Of a stretch of 64,000 nt of DNA, positions 10,005 to 21,441 are shown piece after piece; within the stretch, counting starts at the first letter, position 1, and every line of letters starts with the position of its first letter. The position numbers were made by a program, and so were the translations under genes. This DNA is from Diphasiastrum complanatum (lineage: Eukaryota > Streptophyta > Lycopodiopsida > Lycopodiales > Lycopodiaceae): the NCBI GenBank assembly GCA_029204225.1, contig CM055096.1, positions 61,794,957 through 61,858,956 on the forward strand, given 5' to 3'. Under the pieces are notes generated by a model. The model saw only the letters and a list, made by a program, of their open reading frames with translations. It had not been told where the DNA came from and made no database searches.

Positions 10005-12860
10005 TAGAAGTATTTGTTGACTAAGAAGTCGAAGAGTGACTGCAGGACAAAACGCGTCCGTGGTCCTGGAGCAGAAAGGTTAATTTGCCGACGTCCATTG
10101 AGCCGGGGCCACGTGGTAATTGCGTCAGAGCGGTACATAGGACATCCATCCCATGCACATGCCTGCAATGCTCAACCCCGCGCCCCTCCCAATCCCCCCC
10201 CCCCCTCCCCCGCCCCCCTTTCTCAATTTCTCAATGGAATGATCAAAATTTGATAAAGGTCAAATATTGAGCTTTTATTATTTAAATTTTGATTCATTGC
10301 AAGACTCGAGAGAGAGCACATTCTCAACACTTTCATTTGTGCTCTCCAGCAAATTTACCTTCAAATCAATGACAATAGGAGTTGACATTGACAATGATCT
10401 TGCAACATCTCCCCCCAATGAGTTTAATTCGAAAGGAATGTTAAAGTATGTCTTAAAGGATGAGAGAGATAGAGGCATAAAAAACATTGATCTACCATAC
10501 CTTGTTAAAAGAATTAAGCCCCCAATAGTAGAACTTAGTGTTATTACTTGCAAAGAGATATGAACTGAAATGGCATGTCTTGTATTTCTTATAATTTGTA
10601 GTCAAATATATGAAACTTAAATATCTATTATAGTCCATGTCTAGATATATGAGAAAAGAAACCATCTATCATACTTTAGTCTGCATTGAGCTAATCTGGA
10701 AAAGATCGTAGGAAAGAACTGAGCATTCTTAGTAAGACACGAGAAGGCATAATAATTTTGCAATAATTTGAATGATTTGTAATAACTTCAACATCATCCA
10801 CAATTAACATATGAGAAGGTAAGCTTCACTCCCAATTTACCTTTCCCTCATCCCAAGCTCCCATCCCACTACTGTCATCCTATTCCTCCATACAATCTCC
10901 ATTCATGTCCTTCCACATTATCCATTTGGGACATTCTAAAATATGCATATGAAGTGTATGTATATCTTAAAGGGGAACGATCTCAAGAATCGATCCATGG
11001 GGTTGCCATATTACCTAAATGCTCAAGAAATTAAACCTTGAGTTTATGTGTTTCTTTTTAACTATAAGAGTATGTCATTCAATGGCAGGTATGTCGAAGA
11101 GTATCACACCCATTCATTGGGGGGGGGGGGGGGGGGGGGGGGGGCTAAGTTTGTGTGTGTGTGTTGGGATTTAGATGGAATCTAGGGGATGATGATTCAT
11201 AAGTCTCCATACAGGAAAACAAAACTGAAGAGGAATGAAGGATTTGTAGACCTTTGTCTTCAAAAAATATGAATCATTTCTAAAGCTACAATTTTATTTG
11301 AGATTTTTGTTATTTTTTGAGAAAAAAAAATAGTGGTATGCTTAGAGGATTTTTTAGCTTTGTTGAGATAGTGATAAGCTATTGCGATGACCTACTAAAA
11401 ATTGAGGTGTAGGCTTCAAGGTGAGTTTGAGCATCAAAATGATTTTTTTTTTTCTGTTTCGATTCTTCTAAATTGCAATCTATGTTTTGTTGTTGTTGTT
11501 GTTGTTCTTTTAGAAATTCCAATGCCCTACTTGAGGCAAAGCTTTTGTGATGTATAGTTCACCTTCTTATAATTAAAAAGTAAATTAATGATCTGTTCTA
11601 CTATTGTTTTATTCTCAATTCTAATTGTTTGTTATAAAAAATGTAAAGATGATGCTAATTGCCAAGTTCAATGTTTTATTTTCAATGATAGTCTAGGTCA
11701 TTTTTAATGTGTAATTCCTTAAGAAACTAACAAAAAAAAAAGTCCTCAAAGAAAAAGAGGTTAGCTAAGGTGGAAATGGATCCAAAAGAGGACAATCATG
11801 GGCCTTTATCTTTACAAGATGACAAACTTCATGTTCTAGGAGCATAACTTTGGAGATGGGGCTCTTTCTTCCCATTAAAATGTTATGAGAGATCATATTA
11901 ATTGGATGCTTTCAAAATAATAAAAATTATGACCAAAAAACTTCATCTTCCAATAGACTATAATAGATACAAGACCTCTTGATGTGAGAGAGCCTCATGT
12001 CATGGTGTGCTTATTACATAAAGCAATGTTTGATGTAGTATAAAGGATATCGTTTCCCAAATAGAGTTTGTATAGCATATTAAATAGATATCTCTTATTG
12101 GAATTGTAATGTATAGAAGATTTATGTGCTAGTCATCAACATATGTCTTTTGCACTACCATCTAGTAACACCAGTTTATAGACTTCAAAGTACACTTTAA
12201 ATAATTAACCATAGTTTCTAAAATAGAACTATCACCCAAGAATGAATCATCCCTCTGTGAAATATGAATTGCAAGCTATGGTATCAAAGTATAGTTTTCA
12301 TAAGGGGATTCTAGACAAACAAAATAGCTTACAACATACATTACATATATGGCTTTGAATTTCACACTATACAATTCATTAAGGTATTTAATATATGAAC
12401 AATCTATCACATTTCAATAATCATAGAGTCTATTGTCTCTGTATTGAATCATTCATCAAACTATAATTATTCTATTCATATGCTGAATTTCAAGTAAAAT
12501 CATTGAAATTATTGATAGTACATTGAACCTAAACACACAAACCAATGATTAAAAAGAAAAAGCCTAAGTCCAAAATTTGCACACATTCAACAATTAGAAT
12601 ATGAAGAGGAGATTTGATCACTTAAATTTCATTCATGCTTAATCATGTATGTATAATATCTCTTTTTAGTTGCGAGACTACCAAAAATAGTTATAACTAA
12701 TATATTGAATAATCTTCTGATCCAAATGATTTCTTTCACTGTAGAGGTAGCTACGACATATTCGAATAAGATGAGTCCCTTGACAATGTTGGCAACTTGG
12801 TGGTGTAGGTATGTTTAATGGGGTATGTTGTTGGCATTTTCATTCAGTCTTTTTCGCACA
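10000..12860. other. Unassigned stretch
   Basis: No recognisable gene. The 98-codon forward frame at 10267-10563 has no known motif and no supporting context. The region holds a 26-bp poly-G, a short GTT microsatellite near 11490 and AT-rich DNA. Confidence 0.4.
11119..11144. repeat. 26-bp poly-G tract
   Basis: An uninterrupted G run followed by a short GT repeat. Confidence 0.9.
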
Positions 12861-12882
12861 ATCAGCTCTGCCTCTGAGGTCA

Positions 12883-13335
12883 ATACCTAACATGACATTC
12901 AACGATGCTATTAAAGCTATAAAGGATGAAGTCATCATGAGAGATCACACTGACTCTCAAGACAACGAGGACCAAGCATCCATTGTCAGAAGAAAACAGA
13001 AAGGAAGAATGCAGAAGCCAACAAGTGATGAATGCAGCTCAAAGCCACCTCTAGTATGCAGCTACTGCAAGAAGAAGGGCCACTTGGAGAAGAATTGTTG
13101 GGGAAATCCCAACAACATCTGCATTCATTGCAAGAAAAAGGGACACTCAACATTCGATTGCTGGTTTAATCCGAAGAACAAAACAAAGACAAGGCACATA
13201 CTGCAGAATCTTTCCATCAAGAGGAAGAGCCAGAGCAAGCTATGACAACAAGGGATGTGCAGAATGCACACGCAGATCTAAAGATTGTCATAGACTCAGG
13301 AGCCACTGATATGGACACTGTAGTGCATGGGGGTA
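12883..13335 (+). pseudogene. Ty1/copia gag/protease fragment I
   Basis: The text IPNMTFNDAIKAIKDE...MRDH corresponds to the gag C-terminal helix also seen in element F (LPNMTFDKVVSFVANE). Two CCHC zinc knuckles in tandem follow: CSYCKKKGHLEKNC and CIHCKKKGHSTFDC. After a frame change comes the aspartic protease active-site motif (IVIDSGATDM). Sequence before and after is lost and no LTRs were found. Two tandem knuckles set it apart from elements A, B, C and F, which have one each. Confidence 0.8.
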
Positions 13336-14870
13336 CTCTTGGAATATTTGCTTTCGGGCTTGTAAACTATGAATGTCCCCGAGACCAAAATAATGACACG
13401 AATCTAGATTGGAAAAGTCAAAATTTGCAACATTTTTGTATTTAAAAGAGTCAATTAAAACTACAAAAGAGATAACTATAGCTTGTGTATGATCTTTAAA
13501 TTTTATTTTAAAATTATGTTCATGTGTTCTTTTGGGTCCTTAACTGAGCCTATCTCTTGTGGGAGGGTCTATGGGTGGCCTATCATATTGATTAATATCC
13601 AATATCAATGTGGTTGTTTGAATTTTTTTTGTTTTATGTATTTTTTTCTCTAATTGTTGCTATATTAGAGGTATCCTTGAGGGGGTGAATGGAGGCTCTA
13701 GGCAAAATCAATATAGGTTCAACTACTTTATTTTACTTTCTTGGGAAAGAATAGTCCTAAGGTGTTTGCCCATGGTTTTGGGTCGAGATTCGGACCTCTC
13801 GAAGGAGGTCTCAGTAGGTTTTTCATTTTTTTTTCTTTTGGGGTGGGGGGTAGGTTTAGAAGGAGCTACATTTGCAATGGGGGGCTTGCTACTGGGGGCG
13901 GTGGAGAAAGCTATTTTGCCATGTCCCAATGTTATTGACTTTGAAATACAAGATGAAAATACTGGGTCTTTTCTCTCCACAATTGTATCAACAATATCTT
14001 CAGACATTGTTACAAGCTCTACATTTAAAACAAAAAAAAAAATCCCACTGAATATTTGTAAAGGCAAAAAAATTATATTATTTACGCTAGGCATGGAAGC
14101 ATTTTATTTAAAATAAGCATTAATGCTTTATGTACTAAAAAGAGGATCATGAGTAGTAGGAAATCTATGCTGAACATGGAATATTTATAAGCAAATGATT
14201 GTGTAGCATGTTTCAAAACAATAGACCATTACAACAAGAGTCTTATCAAAATATGCTCTCACGACATCATCTTTAAAGTCGAATCTCTATCATAGACTCG
14301 TTCATAATAAAAATAAAACGATATTTGCTCTTTCACAAGGATTCTAACATATCCTTCTTCTTCATCCTCATCTAGTTGATCACTAAGCACTTTTTCTTGA
14401 ACATGGAATTGTGAGTTCCCCTTGCTAGGCTTTTCAACTAAATGAATGTACAATTCAATCCACTTGTTATTGTTGACCCCTTTTGTGAAATAGTACATGA
14501 ATTTTTTCTTGTCCTTCATTGGGACATCTTGAGGCCTGCTAGACAATCGGAATAAAATCTTTCACATCTTGGAATTTGTGAGAAATATATTATAATTTGC
14601 AAACAAAAAGACGATTTGAAGACATTTAAAAAATTATTCTATGCAAAGTACAATTTTTTTCTAAAAACTAACTTATTTTTTTATTAAAAATTTACTAGAA
14701 ATTCAACATCTTAATGAGCAAATCTTTAACCTTTAAAGTGAATATTATATTGCTAATGATAGATTATGGACATCTGGTTACTTGATCTAACTACCAAAGT
14801 TGGTAGACCTAATGGTTAGGTCAATTTGACATGAGTAGGCAAAACTAATGCTAATTACGTCCCTAAACAC
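13336..14870. other. Unassigned stretch
   Basis: AT-rich. Open frames around 13685-14116 overlap on both strands and contain long Phe and Gly runs coded by T-rich and G-rich tracts, so I do not accept them as genes. Confidence 0.4.
14259..14546 (-). CDS. Possible protein fragment, unrecognised
   Basis: A 95-codon reverse frame with a normal-looking composition (charged, with WIELYIHLVEKPSKG and an acidic DEDEEEGYVRILV segment). I do not recognise the family. The ATG is not supported by context, and the upstream reverse-strand sequence is soon interrupted by stops. It may be an exon or a transposon fragment. Reported only because it looks more protein-like than neighbouring frames. Confidence 0.2.
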   Translation of the reverse strand: MSSRPQDVPMKDKKKFMYYFTKGVNNNKWIELYIHLVEKPSKGNSQFHVQEKVLSDQLDEDEEEGYVRILVKEQISFYFYYERVYDRDSTLKMMS

Positions 14871-14899
14871 ATGCTGGACCGACTCAACCAGCTATGGAA

Positions 14900-15075
14900 A
14901 GGATCTCCTTTGTGCTCAGCATGCCAAGCGCTTACAATGCCTATCGCTTGCTATGCTGAGCATAACAAGGAGGTCGCACTCTCTTTGCTTCGCTATGCTC
15001 AACATAGCAAGTGCTTGCCATATTGGTGGCTTCCTATGTTGAGCATAGCTATCTTACTTCTTCTTTCACGTTGTT
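14900..15075. repeat. Cluster of degenerate palindromic repeats
   Basis: At least four related units based on TATGCTsAryATAG occur within about 170 bp: GCTATGCTGAGCATAAC near 14953, GCTATGCTCAACATAGC near 14992, CCTATGTTGAGCATAGC near 15033 and a weaker copy near 14917. Each is close to self-complementary. Confidence 0.6.
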
Positions 15076-15504
15076 ATGCTAGAGAGAAGAAAGAATGTGT
15101 GAGTGTTGAAGAAGGTAGGTCATCCAAGATCTCCCATCAATTTGGCATGGTCTCCTAGTGCCACAGCTCCAAAGCACCTACACACGCAAGCAATCAAAAG
15201 GCAAGTGAAATATGCATTAATGAGAATTAGGGAATGATGGGAGGGCGTGCTCCATCTTTTATAGAGATTGAGGAGCTTGCCAAGGGTGGCAATGTGTCAA
15301 GTTTAGGTGTGTGAGTTGTGGGGAAGACTCATAGTGAAGTAATGGTAAGTGAAGTGAGAGGGTGACATGTAGAGGTGAGGGAGAGTTGCATGGGAGTTAG
15401 AATTGGTCAAGTGAGAGAGAATTACGGCACACCCTACCTAGGTTTCCATAAGCCCTTAAGCCATGTGGAAAAGTAGGTAATTGAAATATGACATGCAAAG
15501 AAAG

Positions 15505-15902
15505 TAAGAGGTGACAAAGTGTGGTCCAATCATAGTTAAGCATAGTGGTAGCTTGTGGATCTACTAGTATCATTGTACTCCTCATTTTGGATCTAATTGA
15601 TTTGGTGATTGAGTGGATTTTGAGTGTAAGTGATTTTATAGCTTTCTCTCTACTCGAGAGCTATTGATGATTTTCTCTCTCTACCCAAGGAGAGCAGCTT
15701 GTTTTTACTTAGATTACTTTTGGAACACTTCCCAGACGTGTGAGTGAGAGTTGGAAGTGATTGAATGCATGTAGTAGTGTGTTTTTGCCATAGATTCAAA
15801 GATAGATCTTGAATGTCAATCTAGTCTTGATCTTGGTGCATCTACACACCTTAGGAGATCACAAGTACATGTTATGTACAGTCCACACGTGTGAAATCAA
15901 CA
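15505..15902 (+). repeat. 5' LTR of element B, first ~260 bp missing or replaced
   Basis: Matches 21042-21441 of the 3' LTR. It ends GTGTGAAATCAACA, directly before the PBS. The first part of the 3' LTR (20784-21041) has no clear counterpart here; the DNA before 15505 is different. Confidence 0.85.
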
Positions 15903-15914
15903 TGGTATCAGAGC
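15903..15914 (+). other. Primer binding site of element B
   Basis: TGGTATCAGAGC, complementary to the 3' end of plant initiator methionine tRNA as in most plant copia elements, begins immediately after the LTR end. Confidence 0.9.
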
Positions 15915-15971
15915 CTACCTAAGGTTACCATGCATTTTGATCCATTTAAGTGAAAACTATTCATCAATCTT

Positions 15972-16052
15972 GATCTTGAATGTCAATCTAGTCTTGATCT
16001 TGGTGCATCTACACACCTTAGGAGATCACAAGTACATGTTGTGGACAGTCCA
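15972..16052 (+). repeat. 81-bp partial LTR copy within the leader of element B
   Basis: Direct repeat of 15805-15885 of the 5' LTR, differing at two positions (GTTGTGGACA versus GTTATGTACA). At those two positions this copy agrees with the 3' LTR, so the 5' LTR appears to have changed after the duplication. Confidence 0.85.
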
Positions 16053-16716
16053 TTTTCCTAGCTATCTTGTACAATTTTGGATCAAAAGAGATCAAAAGGA
16101 CATTGATTGGGTCTGACCTGATACTATACGGAATCAGGTGCTCAGACATGTGTGAGGAACATCCAACTTTAGTTTGGAAGTTCTCTCTCATGCTTGATCC
16201 ATTTATCTTGTTCGATAGCTTGTTTTGAAGCTATTTTTGTCTAGTTTCTGATGCAATCAGTTTCATTCCATTTGGTTGAGCCAATCAGAAGTTATAAGCT
16301 TTTGAAGAGGGTTAGGTAGGGCACCTAGACCTGGGTGGACACATTTGGTTTGGTCAAGACATTGCTTGGTTGATCCAAAATCACAGTTGTATGCTTACCA
16401 ATCTCATCTATATGTGATCTAGGCACTGTTTTGAGATCGTAGCCATTTTGTTTCATGCAATATCATTGTATTTGAGTCAAATTTGGTTTCTTAGTGTACT
16501 TCACACGTGCTAAGAGTGTTTGATCCTAACTTTGCCCATACTCCATCATTTGATGTGAAATAGATCTTGTTTTAGAGAGATTTGTGTAGCTAGTGAGAAT
16601 CAATTCACAAAAAGGTCCAAGATCTTTCATAGGAGGAGATAGTACTCTATTATTGGATCCTCTTGAGAGTGTGTAGCAACATTTATTGTTCATCATTTGA
16701 GTTTTCTTCACTTCAA

Positions 16717-18160
16717 ATGTCTTCAATGGGTTCATCCTTGTTGGAACCAAATGAAAGATTGTCCACTTCAAACTATTCAATTTGGAAAATGAGGATGGAG
16801 TCCATCTTGATCCTTCAAGACGTGATGGACATAGTTCTTGGCCTTGAAGAAGAACCACAAGTTCTTCAAGAGGTTCAAAAATACAAAAAGAGAGCTAGGA
16901 TGGCTCTCCACTACATTAAGATGAATGTCTCTAATGAGATATTGAGGGAGATAGGTACTTGTACAACAACCAAAGAAGCTTGGGATTGTCTCAAGACTAT
17001 CTATGAGGCTAAGAATACCTCTAGGCTTCTCACTCTTAGGAATCAAATCTTTCAAAGTAGCCAAAAGAGTGATGAGAGTGCATCTAGTTATGTTTTGAGA
17101 GTAAAAGATATTCATAGAGAACTTTCTTGTATTGGTGATTCCATCAATCAAAATGAGCTAGTTCAAGTCATTCTCAATGGCTTGAGAAGTGAATTTGATA
17201 ACCTTGTCCAATCCTATGGCATTAAGGAGGAGCTACCAAGTTTGGAGGCTCTCCAAAGTGTGCTAATTTCAGAAGAATCAAGACAAGAGTACAAGCTCTT
17301 GAGGATGGACAAGCTCTCTCTCACTCATAATGATGGCAAAGCTCTCTTTGCCAAGGATAAGCACAAAGGGAGGAGCAAGAACAAACATCAACAATCCTCA
17401 AGCAAGGACAAAGTCAAATCCAAAGACAAAGATGAGAAGGAAGATGATTCCTCTAATGCTTCATCATCCAAGCTCAAGAAGAAGAAGATCAAATGCTTTT
17501 ATTGTGGCAAGAAAGGCCATTATGCCACCAATTGCTTCAAGAAGAAGAATCAACTCAAGCAAGCCAATATTACCAATGAGAAGGAAGACACTATTGCAAA
17601 TGATGGAGAGGGATCTCTTATGGTCTCTAGTTTCTCATCTACTCCTTTCAAGAAGGACGGCCTATGGTATATTGATAGTGGAGCCTCTTCACATATGTGT
17701 AGCTCCAAGGACTCTTTCTCTTCTATTGCACCTTATGATGGAGTCAAGAAATCAATATACACTGCAAATGATTTTGAATGTCCTATTGAAGGCATAGGGA
17801 ACATTCCCTTGAAGCTTGCATCCTCTAAAGTTCTTTCTCTCTCTAAAGCTCTTTATGTACCTAAGCTTACTAAGAATCTTATTAGTGTTGGCCAATTGCT
17901 TGATAATGGCCTTGATGTAAATTTCAATGTTGATACTTGCACTATCAAGAAGAATGATGAGATACTTGCATTAGGATCTAGATTTGGAGGCATCTATAAA
18001 CTAGATCCAAATGAGTATGTGAATGCTTGTAATGTTGCTCTTGTGAACAAGCTCTCTATGGAGGAATTATGGCATAGGAGGTTGGGACATCCCAACTACA
18101 AATCCAGGCTCTCTATGATCAAAGAAGCCAAAGCTATTGGCTTGCCAAATCACTCTCCAA
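16717..18160 (+). pseudogene. Element B gag, protease and integrase N-terminus
   Basis: The start at 16717 (MSSMGSSLLEPNERLS) is chosen because it parallels the start of gag in element A (MASINAYLLDTNERLN); the frame is open further upstream to 16663. The gag domain of the copia type (UBN2-like: NYSIWKMRMESIL, EAWDCLKTIYEAKN, LNGLRSEFDNLVQSYG) precedes a Lys/Ser-rich linker. One zinc knuckle, CFYCGKKGHYATNC, lies about residues 260-273 from this start. The protease active site is at WYIDSGASSHM, and the GAG-pre-integrase motif LWHRRLGHPNYKS comes near the end. At about 18160 the frame is lost just before the CEAC zinc-binding pair of integrase, which continues in another frame. The gag product would coat RNA and form the particle; the protease would cleave the polyprotein. 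Confidence 0.9.
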
Positions 18161-18161
18161 G

Positions 18162-20139
18162 AAGATCAAGCCTTGTGAGGCTTGTGCTATTGCTAAATCT
18201 CACAAAAAGCCATTTACAAGATCTTCTATCAAAAGCAAGCATCCTTTGGAGTTAATCCACTCGGATGTGCATTTCTCATCAACTACAAGCAAGGGAGGAG
18301 CCACTTATTTTGTTACTTTCATTGATGATTTCACAACATTCACTTGGATATATCTTCTTCTTCTAAATCTATGGTGTTTGATCAGTTCCTTATTTTCAAA
18401 GCTTATGTAGAGAAGCAATTCTCGTTCAAGATTAAAGCTCTTAGAAGTGATGGAGGTGGTGAATATATCTCCAATAAATTTCATGATTTTTGTGAGCTTG
18501 AAGGCATCAAAAGAGAGTTATCTTGTGCCTACTCTCCATCTCAAAATGGAGTGGCTGAGAGAAAGAATAGATCTCTATGTGAATGTGCAAAATCTATGAG
18601 AATTGAGGCATCTTTGCCCAAAGATTTTTGGGGAGAAGCCATTAATTGTGCAAATTATCTTTGTAATAGGCTCCCACATATATCTCTTGGAGCATATGAA
18701 ATCTTATATTTGAAGAAGCCTAAGGTTGATCACCTTAGAGTATTTGGATGCATATTCTTTGCCCATATTCCCTTAGAAACAAGGAAGAAGGAAGATCCTA
18801 GTGCATGCAAAGGGATCATGGTTGGATACTCATCCACCAAGAAGGCCTATAGAGTCTTTATACTCTTTACTTCTCAAGTTATTGAAAGTAATGATGTTGT
18901 CTTTCATGAAGATCAACACTCATCTTTTGATGAGGCTGAGATCAAGAAGTCTATGGATGCATCACCAATTATTGATTTTGAAGACAATCATGATGTGATG
19001 GGGTTGAGATTTGAAGAACACTCTCCTCGGATTTTCTCACCAAGAAGATCCATGAGAGATAGATCTGAGCCTAAGAGGCTCTCATATGTTGACAAAGGCA
19101 AACAAGTGGATCTTGATTCCACTAATTATGTTATTTATGTCTCTCATGATGAGCCAAAGAATGTACAAGAGGCACTCAATACCAAGGAGTGGTATGATGC
19201 CATGAAGCAAGAGTATGATGCATTGATCACCAAAAATACTTGGGAGCTTGTGGATCCTCCATCCAACAAGCATGTGATTGGTTGCAAGTGGGTATTTCGG
19301 ATCAAGTTCAATCATGATGGCACCATCAACAAGTATAAAGCAAGATTATGTGCCAAAGGATTTGCTCAAATCCATGGCCTTGATTATGAGGAGACCTTTG
19401 CACCCATTGTAAAGATGGTGACAATAAGAATTCTTATTTCTCTTGCTTGTTTCTTTAAGTAGAAGGTTTCCCAATTTGATGTATCCAATGCTTTTCTAAA
19501 TGGTTATCTTGAGGAGGAGATCTATATGGAACAACCTCAAGGATTCATCAAGGATGAGTCCAAAGTGTGCTTGCTCTTCAAAAGACTTTATGGACTCAAG
19601 CAAGCACCAAGATCATGGTATTCAAGACTTAATTCTTTTCTTATCTCACTAGGATTTACTCTTAGTGACTATAATCCTTCCATGTATCTAAAGTTTGTTG
19701 ATATCAATATTGTCATTCTTCTAATTTATGTTGATGACATTATTCTTTGTGGAAGTTGTATCAAGCTAGTTGATGAAACTAAGTTAGCACTTGTGTGTGA
19801 GTTTAAATTGCAAGATCTAGGAGAGATACATTACATCCTAGGCCTAGAAATTGTTTTTTATGAAAATCAGGTCTTTATATGCCAATCTAGATATGCTCAC
19901 TCTATGTTGAAAAAATTCCGTATGGAAAATTCTAAGAGCATAGATACTCCAATGGAGCAAATCGTAAAAGATCCTAATAAAGGTGATGAAAGATCCTTTG
20001 AGGACATCACACTTTTTAGGAGTCTTGTAGGCTCCTTGATTTGGCTTACCATTACTAGGCCCGATCGAAGTTTTTGTGTGCACAAATTGAGTCAATTTAT
20101 GCAAGATCCTAAGATCCATCATTGGAAGATGGCCAAGAG
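18162..20139 (+). pseudogene. Element B integrase and reverse transcriptase
   Basis: From 18162 the integrase continues (PCEACAIAKSHKKPF, LIHSDVHFSS, VTFIDDF). Near 18350 it shifts again and stays in one frame to 20139, apart from a stop at 19460-19462 (SLACFFK-stop, then KVSQFDVSNAFLNGYLEEEI). Catalytic residues remain: integrase [13 protein letters not shown] and NGVAERKN (the D,D,E triad), and reverse transcriptase YVDDIILCGS. The RT start is recognisable at [20 protein letters not shown] and [10 protein letters not shown], with YGLKQAPRSWYSRL downstream. Integrase would insert the cDNA and RT would copy the RNA, but two frameshifts and one stop prevent a complete product. Confidence 0.9.
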
Positions 20140-20688
20140 GTAAGATATGTATCTTCATCTTGTGATTATGCTCTACTTTATAAAAGTGAAGATCTATCCA
20201 TTGTTGGCTACTCGGATTCGGACTTTGCAAGTGACAAGATGGATCAAAAGTCTATTAGTGCATACACTATCTTTCTTGGAGGCAATCTAATATCTTGGCT
20301 TTCCAGAAAGCAAGATATTATATCTCTCTCTTCATGTGAGGCCGAGTACAAGGCACTCACTACAACTACCAAAGATGTGCTTTGGATCAAGAGGTTATTA
20401 ATGGAGCTAAAGTGCATCAAGGAAGATGATCTACCAATGATCAAGTGTGATAACATCTCGGCCCAAGCTCTTGCCAATAAGCCCATATTTCATGCAAGAA
20501 GCAAGCACATAGAAGTGGCACACCATTTTGTGAGAGAAAAGCTTATTGGAGGAGAAATCTATTTGGAGCATGTCAACTCGTCCTCTTGTATTGCCGATCT
20601 ACTCACCAAGCCTTTGAGCAAAAGTGCTTTCATCAAGCATAGATCTAATCTTGGAGTTATATCAAGATCAATGCTTAAATCTTCATAG
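20122..20688 (+). pseudogene. Element B RNase H and C-terminus
   Basis: After HHWKMAKR the RT frame ends, and RNase H continues in another frame through YALLYKSEDLSIVGYSDSDF (active-site Asp), SLSSCEAEYKALTTTTKDVLW (active-site Glu), KCDNISAQALANKPIFHARS and HVNSSSCIADLLTKPLS. The shift lies where the ILRYxxGT motif should be, so a few codons are also lost. The C-terminal end (LGVISRSMLKSS) closely matches that of element A (LGVISKAMIEPS). Confidence 0.9.
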
Positions 20689-20783
20689 ATAATTTTTTTG
20701 GAGGAGTCTGAAGAATTGAAAAAGATTATATATGTTAGATGTAGGGGTCTTATGTTTTTTATATCAAGCATCTAGGTGTAGGA

Positions 20784-21441
20784 TGTTGATAGGAACACAT
20801 TTGGCATAGATGGCAAATTATGCATTTCCACTTGTAATGCCAGTATTGAGCCAAAGTCGAGTAAGAGGCTAAACTTGTGCCAATTAGAGTGTAGACAAGT
20901 GTAATGCTTTTGTTTCATGAATTCTAAGAGGTCCAATAGGATTTAGAGGTGGAACCATGTGAGGTACAATAGGAATTTGAGGTTTGCTTGAATATAGTCC
21001 AATAGAATTAAGAGGTGCATGGATCAATGGTCCAATAGGATTAAGAGGTGACAAAGTGTGGTCCAATCATAGTTAAGCATAGTGGTAGCTCGTGGATCTA
21101 CTAGTATCATTGTACTCCTCATTTTGGATCTAATTGATTTGGTGATTGAGTGGATTTTGAGTGTAAGTGATTTTCTAGCTTTATCTCTCTACCCGAGAGC
21201 TATTGATGATTTTCTCTCTCTACCCGAGGAGAGCAGCTTGTTTTTACTTAGATTACTTTTGGAACACTTCCCACACGTGTGAGTGAGAAATGGAAGTGAT
21301 TGAATGCATGTAGTAGTGTGTTGTTTCCATAGATTCAAAGATAGATGTTGAATCTCAATCTAATCTTGATCTTGGTGCATCTACACACCTTAGGAGATCA
21401 CAAGTACATGTTGTGGACAGTCCACACGTGTAAAATCAACA
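20784..21441 (+). repeat. 3' LTR of element B
   Basis: Starts TGTTGATAGGAACAC after the phrase GCATCTAGGTGTAGGA and ends GTAAAATCAACA. The start is supported by the matching position in element D (near 63194) and in the reverse-strand LTR near 24034. It contains two CACACGTG sites and two copies of the CTCTCTACCCGAG motif. Confidence 0.8.

Larger units (their letters stand above)
15505..21441 (+). mobile_element. Ty1/copia retrotransposon B (near full length, inactive)
   Basis: Order: 5' LTR (partial), PBS, leader of about 0.8 kb, gag with CCHC, protease, integrase, reverse transcriptase, RNase H, purine-rich tail, 3' LTR. This is the copia order (integrase before RT). Over the 398 bp shared by both LTRs I count roughly 15-17 differences, so it is older than element A. 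The frame is broken at about 18160, about 18350, 19460 (stop) and about 20130. No target-site duplication could be identified because the left LTR lacks its true start. Confidence 0.9.

Noticed and set aside
10267-10563. 98-codon forward frame as a gene
   Set aside because: An open reverse frame covers the same bases; no motif, splice context or neighbouring gene.
13685-14116. Forward 143-codon and reverse 123-codon frames
   Set aside because: Mutually overlapping, with homopolymer-like Phe and Gly runs; neither resembles a protein.
14900-15075. CRISPR-like array
   Set aside because: Units are degenerate palindromes without regular spacers; the window is plant nuclear DNA.
16526-17151. Reverse-strand open frames of 110-124 codons in element B gag
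   Set aside because: They lie opposite a well-supported gag frame with copia motifs; no motif of their own.
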